DNA of 12,635 nucleotides from Pascua guehoae (Eukaryota; Basidiomycota; Tremellomycetes; Trichosporonales; Trichosporonaceae). A model generated the notes under the pieces. It had not been told where the DNA came from. It saw nothing but the letters and a program-made list of their open reading frames with translations, and did no database searches. The translations under genes were made by a program, and so were the position numbers. How positions within the stretch are numbered: position 1 is the first letter of the stretch; each line of letters starts with the position of its first letter. Location of the stretch: assembly GCA_001600415.1 (NCBI GenBank), contig BCJX01000027.1:1-12635 (forward strand). The letters are read 5' to 3'. Below are positions 8,495-12,635 of this stretch, one piece after another.

Positions 8495-9420
8495 TTCTCA
8501 AGCAACAGATCCAAACAGCCATTGAGACTGCAGCACAATACTTCAACAAGCACCACAGCAAAGTCCCCAAATATGAAGTAGATCAACTGGTATGGCTATC
8601 AACAGAGAACATCAAAACTCTACGCCCTACCAAGAAACTTGACCATCGCTTCCTTGGCCCATTCCGAATTGCAAAGAAAGTGTCAAGCCACGCCTACCAG
8701 CTCGACCTACCCAAAACCATGTGCATCCACAATACATTCCATGTACAGCTCTTAGAGGCCTATCAGCCCAACACTATCCCTGGATGTATTCAGCTGCCAC
8801 CACCACCAATTGAGGTGGAAGGACAAGAGGAATACAAGGTTGAAGAAGTACTGGACAGCAAGTATGACAGGCGCTGCAACCCGCCTATACATTATCTGGT
8901 CAAGCAGAGAGGCTATGATAACCCACAAGACAATACCTGGGAGCTGCCTCACCACTTGGGGAATTGCATAGACCTTGTGGAACAATTCCACAAGCGATAC
9001 CCTCGAAAACCCAAGCCTACACCACAAGGTGTAAAGCCGAAACTGCACAACCCACATGGCCAAGCGAAACCACCCATCAAGATAACCCATATTGGACATA
9101 AATACCACCAAAAAAGTACCCCCAATGTTACCCTCTTCACCCATTTGCCCCATCTCATTATCCACAACACATGTCTGACACATCCCAATTTACGCCTACT
9201 TGCACTGTGCGACAGTGCTCCCGATACACACAGACAGCCTTCGGCAGCCCAGCGTGGCCAGGACATGTCTGCAGGTATCCAACGAGCCCATTGGCAATAC
9301 AATTGCACACCCATAACCTTCAATTGCACCCCATGGCACATCATCCAAATCCAGTTTGAGCACTTCGAGCCCTCGGACGCATGTACACCATCTGCGACCG
9401 AGCGGGCAGTTCTGCTCTGA
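8495..9420 (+). pseudogene. pol: Integrase region of element B pol, part 2 (GPF module, chromodomain and C-terminal tail)
   Basis: This continues the pol frame of 7620 across the solo LTR. It contains the linker helix region (ILKQQIQTAIETAAQYFNKH), the GPF/Y-type module KLDHRFLGPFRI near 8640, and a chromodomain at about 8830-9003 starting EYKVEEVLDSKYD. Chromodomains on chromovirus integrases steer insertion toward marked chromatin. The usual K-W-K-G-Y core is K-Q-R-G-Y here, so one residue of the aromatic cage is replaced by Gln. The later Trp of NTWEL is kept. After the chromodomain, about 135 codons of basic, His- and Pro-rich tail run to the TGA at 9418-9420. This segment has no internal break, but it cannot be translated as part of pol because of the upstream insertion and frameshift. 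Confidence 0.9.
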
Positions 9421-9593
9421 TCGCTCTGAAAATCGGAGGATCCGGAGATAACACCAGCTCCTAATGCCAACCAAATGTTCAGACCGATTGGACGTGAATT
9501 GAGCACGCAAGGCTATCCAGTTTTCACCCCAACTTGGCACCCCCAGAATGGCTCAGAATGGGGACTGCAAGTGGCTGCATGAAGGGCTACAAG
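9421..9593. other. Short spacer between convergent pol and the antisense zinc-cluster gene
   Basis: These 173 bases lie between two convergent stops (TGA on plus, TAG on minus). No polypurine tract, LTR start or inverted terminal repeat is visible here, although many gypsy elements end soon after pol. Confidence 0.6.
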
Positions 9594-9973
9594 CTAGAGG
9601 AGGTCCAGGAGCTTCTTGAGAGCGTTGGAAAGGGCCTCCTGGCGCTCCATAAGGGGCACTTCTATGGCAGGCTCAAGCTTGAGAGAGGCAGAGTAGGTGG
9701 TAAGCCTGTTTAGGGCCTCCTTGAGCTCCTGCTGTGCCTCCCCCAGCAGCTTCTTCTTCCTGCTGCAAAATTAGCCAAAAAAAGCAGTGGGATAACTCAC
9801 AGGGGTGACACATAGTCACTGCAGTTGATGTGCTCATTGAAGCAAGGGTCACACCTGGCATTGGGGGCACCAGTGCAGACCCTGCCCTGGTGTGCAGCAC
9901 ACTGCTCACAGGCCTTGTCCTTCTTCTTGGAGAGATCAATGGTCCTCCTCTTGGGCTTGGTGGTCTTTGGCAT
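9594..9973 (-). CDS. Small Zn2Cys6-like zinc-cluster protein with helical tail, two exons
   Basis: I do not recognise a named family. The start is the ATG at 9973 in a good context (CCACCATGCC). Exon 1 (9973-9801) and exon 2 (9762-9594) join in frame across a 38-nt intron to give 113 residues ending in TAG. The N-terminus is basic (KPKRR near residue 8, KKKDK near 16) and could be a nuclear signal. Cys at 22, 25, 33, 41, 44 and 51 give CX2CX7CX7CX2CX6C, close to the fungal Zn2Cys6 DNA-binding cluster. The second exon encodes a charged helical segment (KKKLLGEAQQELKEALNRL) and ends in SNALKKLLDLL, suited to dimerisation. This order of cluster then coiled coil is typical of Zn2Cys6 regulators, but no activation domain is present. 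DNA binding is inferred. The gene lies antisense to element B, converging on its pol. Confidence 0.75.
9763..9800 (-). other. 38-nt spliceosomal intron with tandem (NAGNAG) acceptor
   Basis: On the minus strand it begins GTGAGT, has a branch-like GGCTAAT, and ends TTTTGCAG followed at once by CAG. Without splicing, the frame stops at the TGA overlapping the donor. With splicing, it continues in frame for 56 codons. Use of the second AG would remove one residue and keep the frame. Confidence 0.75.
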
Positions 9974-10718
9974 GGTGGTAGAGGTGATTGAAAACAGCAG
10001 AAGCGACAGCAATACAGGGTTAAGGGTCCACCAGATGCATCCAGACCATCTGCAGATGCACAACGGTCATCTACGGATGCATATGGACTGAAAATGGACG
10101 TAACTGACCCATGCACATATGTAATCTGTGTCCACACTCCACCCATCTGCAACCGCTCTGAGAGCATATGCACATGCATAGGGCTCGCCTACGACCGCAC
10201 TTGCCCCATCCTCAGCAGCAAATCAGCGGACGCAGGGCTGCGACATGCAGCTGCACATAATGTAACTGAACATGCACATACTGTGAATGTGTCAGCCACT
10301 ATCTGCGACCGCACCAAGGCCACCTGCTGGCTACAATACACTATCTGCACCTGTAGATAGCCTTCCCTTGCATAGCCCAACCTGCGGACGCAGATCACAT
10401 GCCTGCCGCCGCACATCACTCATCAACAGCCGCATCCAGGCCCACAACAGAAACATGCACAACCTCTATCAGCAGCCGCACCTGACTGTTCCATGGTCAT
10501 GGCTACATTAATTGCCAATGCACCTCACCCTATCACATCCGCACCTGGGCCACACACCTTCACAGGGCACACAGCTGCCCCGCACCTCGGGCGGACGCAT
10601 CATCACCCACCCCATCCTCGCACGCACATCATCGATATGCGGGCGAAACCTCGCCAAGCCAGAAACACTTCCATTCAGCTACTTCTTCAATGTCCTACTC
10701 AACTTCTCAGGCCATGTA
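9974..10718. other. Intergenic stretch between the two antisense genes, rich in ATGCAC words
   Basis: I see no convincing gene. ATGCAC occurs on the plus strand at 10056, 10111, 10168, 10272, 10455 and 10518, and related CATCTGC/ATCCGC words recur. The part next to 9973 is pyrimidine-rich on the minus strand, as expected for a fungal leader, but lacks a clear TATA box. Confidence 0.5.
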
Positions 10719-11453
10719 CTACTTCAAGTTGCATTTCTGGTTCCTCCAGATGCACCTGGCACACTTGTCACCCACAGCCATGATGAAACACTCATTGGCA
10801 GTACCATCCCAGGAGCAGCGGGTGCAGATCGGCGATGCGTGGATGCCTTCAAGGAGAGCGTGGTGGTACCTAAAGTACCTGCACTGCTTCTGGGTCATCA
10901 GCGTCCGAACCACTGGAACACCCGAACATACAGCACGTGCGGCACGTGTCTGGCACTCCTGCGAGGCAGACAGTGCACTTTCGGTCACGACTGCTGAAAG
11001 CACGGCTGTGATATCACCACCCGCGAGTGCACGTCGCACACGTGCAGACATGGAGTAGTGATTCACCTCCATAAGAATGGCAGTCTGCATCGCGGTCGCC
11101 ATATCCTCGGACACAGATAAGATACTGTTGACTGTGATCGTATTCTTGCCAGCTGTGACTGCAGCACCATCATCTGCTGCCACGTCCATGGTGTCCGCAA
11201 CCGCACCTGCCGGATCCACATTCGTGTCCAGACCAAACTCGGAAACCCACGCAATAGGGTCATATGCGGCTGTGTCATTGTCGTCCACACCTGCAGCCAT
11301 CATGTCTGCAGCCGCGGATGAGTCATCCTCGACCGCAAATGTAGAATTAAGAGTGAAAGCCGCAAGCCAGGCATCCGCATCCACAGCTGCAGTGGGTGCA
11401 TCGGTGTTGAAGGTGTCTGCTATCGTGGCGTGGCCATCCGCAGCCGTGGTCAT
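10719..11453 (-). CDS. Acidic protein with C-terminal cysteine cluster, unrecognised; start uncertain
   Basis: From the ATG at 11453 this frame gives 244 residues. It is open upstream to a TGA near 11538 without another ATG. The first 130 residues are rich in Ala, Asp and Thr and strongly acidic. The middle holds a helical segment around MATAMQTAILMEVNHYSM. The C-terminus has Cys at 210, 213, 222, 231, 234 and 241 (CX2CX8CX8CX2CX6C), followed by Asn-Leu-Lys and TAG. The cysteine layout parallels that of the gene at 9594-9973, but here it is at the end and follows an acidic region, as an activation domain fused to a metal cluster would. A better-placed ATG at 11602, just below a TATA box, is in another frame. 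A missed exon junction or a frameshift there is possible. Function unknown. Confidence 0.5.
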   Translation of the reverse strand: MTTAADGHATIADTFNTDAPTAAVDADAWLAAFTLNSTFAVEDDSSAAADMMAAGVDDNDTAAYDPIAWVSEFGLDTNVDPAGAVADTMDVAADDGAAVTAGKNTITVNSILSVSEDMATAMQTAILMEVNHYSMSARVRRALAGGDITAVLSAVVTESALSASQECQTRAARAVCSGVPVVRTLMTQKQCRYFRYHHALLEGIHASPICTRCSWDGTANECFIMAVGDKCARCIWRNQKCNLK

Positions 11454-11647
11454 GCTATGCGCGCCATCACCTTGAACATCCACGTCTGTATCCGCATTAA
11501 GTTCGGCCGCGATAATGTCATACGCATCGCCCTTGCACTGTCAGCACATGCATATACCAGATGCACAAGGAACATCGCACAAAGGTCATTTGCAGTCGTC
11601 ATGGTGGAGAATGCAAGTGCAGAAGGGGGAAACGCACATGCACCCAC

Positions 11648-11655
11648 CTTATATA
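11648..11655 (-). promoter_or_regulatory. TATA box for the leftward (antisense) gene
   Basis: TATATAAG on the minus strand is followed by a pyrimidine-rich leader and an ATG at 11602 in a good context (CTCCACCATGACG). The ATG is about 46 nt below the box, leaving room for a start site near 11620. It could drive the acidic cysteine-cluster gene. Confidence 0.5.
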
Positions 11656-12125
11656 CACCAGGCCACCTTCAATCCGTGAACGCGTCCCAGTCAGGTGCCA
11701 ACGCGTCTCCCAGCCCTACAGGTGCAGGAAGGCCATATTCGACTGCGAATGTCATAAAAGCATCACCACATGAGGAATGTGTGATAGAACAAAATACAAT
11801 CGCACATCTTCAAAACACATCACAGGTCAGTGCCCTACAGATGCACATTGCACGGATGCAAATGCACATGTGGTTACCACACTCGCGGGTACCCAACAGG
11901 CATGACCCAATCCGTAACGATCCGCTTGTCGCCAGTCGTTCGATTTTCACCACAGTCTCCTCACACGCCAGATCAGACGACTCAACAACGCCTCCCTCGA
12001 CCCTCGGGTGAGCCTTCGGTCCGCTCCAGCCATGCCGAACCTCCACTTCGGTCACGTGCGCCGGCAAACACGGCCGGTCTCAGCAGGCAAAGGGTCACGT
12101 TCCGAACATGGCACCGTCTGCAGGG

Positions 12126-12132
12126 TATATAG
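12126..12132 (+). promoter_or_regulatory. Possible TATA box facing right
   Basis: GGGTATATAG is followed 30-40 nt later by CTCTTTGTACTCTAAGCCATG. The frame from that ATG closes after 13 codons, so no gene is supported. It may be a remnant of an LTR or a lost gene. Confidence 0.3.
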
Positions 12133-12454
12133 TGACAGATCCATAGTCTCTTTGTACTCTAAGCCATGTTACTGCGCGTCAAGTCTCGACTTCGTTGCAG
12201 AGCATGATCCCGCCATCACCGTTGTCATAGCAAGTAGCTCTGCAGCAACCCTGTCTAGCATCGCCGATACGGTTCCCCAAGAGCATCGCCCTGACCTCCG
12301 ATCCAGTTGAGACGGAGCAGACCGAGTGAGTGATAGCTAGTGGTTCATGCTGTGCACTTGCCAGTTCCGCGCTCGTGACACAATCCACCAATTGGGACCA
12401 CCAATCCACCAAATACATATGAATCATTACACTGGTCGCAGGAGCTCCCACCTT

Positions 12455-12464
12455 AGGAGGGGGG
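12455..12464 (+). promoter_or_regulatory. Polypurine tract (plus-strand primer) of element B
   Basis: AGGAGGGGGG is followed by TAC and then an LTR start, TGTTATGACC. A purine run directly before the 3' LTR is the standard primer for second-strand synthesis in LTR retrotransposons. Confidence 0.8.
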
Positions 12465-12467
12465 TAC

Positions 12468-12635
12468 TGTTATGACCTGGCCTTGCCAGGCCACAACCCC
12501 TGCTATGAACTCACCAAAACCAAGACATGAAGCCACACACGAAACAGAACTGAAGACCCTTTGATTGAAGAACATGCGAATGCACAAAGCTCATTCGCAC
12601 AGAGTACTATAGAAGCCTTGTTCTACATAGAACCT
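12468..12635 (+). repeat. Start of a 3' LTR, probably of element B (runs off right edge)
   Basis: The sequence begins TGTTATGACC right after the polypurine tract. It carries a short palindrome (CCTGGC-CTT-GCCAGG) near its start, an 8-bp hairpin at 12575-12599 and a TATA-like ACTATAG near 12608. Only 168 bases are visible, so the length and the other end cannot be judged. Confidence 0.75.
12575..12599. repeat. Perfect 8-bp inverted repeat in the LTR
   Basis: TGCGAATG and CATTCGCA are separated by a 9-base loop, CACAAAGCT. It could form a hairpin in LTR RNA or serve as a paired binding site. Confidence 0.7.

Larger units (their letters stand above)
11454..12454. other. About 1 kb without a confident gene; contains promoter-like sequences on both strands
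   Basis: The plus strand has a 193-codon open frame (11430-12011), but its first part is antisense to the acidic protein gene and it shows no recognisable domain. A TATATAAG box faces left at 11655-11648 and a TATATAG box faces right at 12126-12132. ATGCAC words continue at 11561, 11638, 11841 and 11862. From about 11880 the sequence loses these words and looks different in texture. AATCCACCAA occurs twice just before the polypurine tract. Confidence 0.5.
6584..12635 (+). mobile_element. Older Ty3/gypsy chromovirus, element B (3' half; 5' half displaced beyond the left edge)
   Basis: The visible part starts in pol just downstream of where RNase H should end, passes through integrase and chromodomain to 9420, and is followed at 12455 by a polypurine tract and the first 168 bases of an LTR in the same orientation. 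Element A interrupts it at 6583/6584 and a solo LTR at 7626-8489. The link between the pol and the distant polypurine tract is inferred from orientation and from the lack of any nearer one. The 3 kb between them carries opposite-strand genes and could instead be a further nested insertion. Confidence 0.7.

Noticed and set aside
8949..9506. Minus-strand 185-codon frame opposite the element B chromodomain tail
   Set aside because: It overlaps the well-supported chromodomain frame on the other strand. The Trp-rich composition looks like a reverse-strand artefact, though the part beyond 9003 cannot be fully excluded.
11430..12011. Plus-strand 193-codon frame
   Set aside because: It has no domain, is partly antisense to the acidic cysteine-cluster gene, and runs through a region of repeated short words.
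11868..12420. A second solo LTR before the polypurine tract
   Set aside because: The TATATAG box and TGTGGTTACCACA start are suggestive, but no matching CA end with a flanking duplication was found.
9421..12454. DNA transposon boundaries around the zinc-cluster genes
   Set aside because: I compared both flanks by eye and found no convincing terminal inverted repeats or target duplications. A computed search would be needed to exclude them.
1..12635. tRNA, rRNA, CRISPR arrays
   Set aside because: No cloverleaf-like sequence, rRNA-like sequence or regularly spaced repeats were seen.

Overview
The window looks like repeat-rich nuclear DNA of a filamentous fungus, most likely a basidiomycete. 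This rests on nested Ty3/gypsy LTR retrotransposons, an integrase with a C-terminal chromodomain, a gene with a very short GTGAGT...CAG intron, and two proteins with a fungal Zn2Cys6-like cysteine pattern. I see no rRNA, tRNA, CRISPR or bacterial operon structure.

Bases 1-6583 are the 5' part of a Ty3/gypsy element (element A) on the minus strand. In reading order it has a 619-bp LTR (6583-5965) with perfect TGTCATGA/TCATGACA ends, a primer-binding site 2 nt after the LTR, a very long gag (5957-2967) with one in-frame TGA at codon 85, and a -1 pol frame that stays open from the gag end to the window edge (protease, reverse transcriptase, RNase H). The integrase and 3' LTR lie off the left edge. 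Two control signals stand out. The primer-binding site is complementary to 12 nt inside the element's own LTR, which suggests Tf1-type self-priming. The gag end carries the slippery heptamer G_GGA_AAC followed by a predicted H-type pseudoknot, which suggests programmed -1 frameshifting.

Element A is inserted into an older plus-strand Ty3/gypsy chromovirus (element B). What remains of B is the end of pol: a zinc-binding HHCC module, a DDE integrase core, a GPF module and a chromodomain (6584-7620 and 8490-9420). Its frame is broken near 7050. It is also split by an 864-bp solo LTR (7626-8489) with a perfect CCAGA target duplication. Removing that LTR and one duplication restores the reading frame exactly.

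Between the B pol stop (9420) and a polypurine tract plus the start of a 3' LTR (12455-12468) lie 3 kb that ordinary gypsy elements do not have. On the opposite strand this stretch holds a two-exon gene for a 113-residue basic protein with a CX2CX7CX7CX2CX6C cluster and a helical leucine-rich tail. It also holds a second open frame for an acidic protein ending in CX2CX8CX8CX2CX6C. A TATATAAG box lies upstream of the second. If the polypurine tract and LTR belong to B, these are antisense-encoded, regulator-like accessory genes carried by a fungal LTR retrotransposon. That is the most novel possibility in the window. The main alternatives are a separate nested insertion or host sequence caught between two elements.
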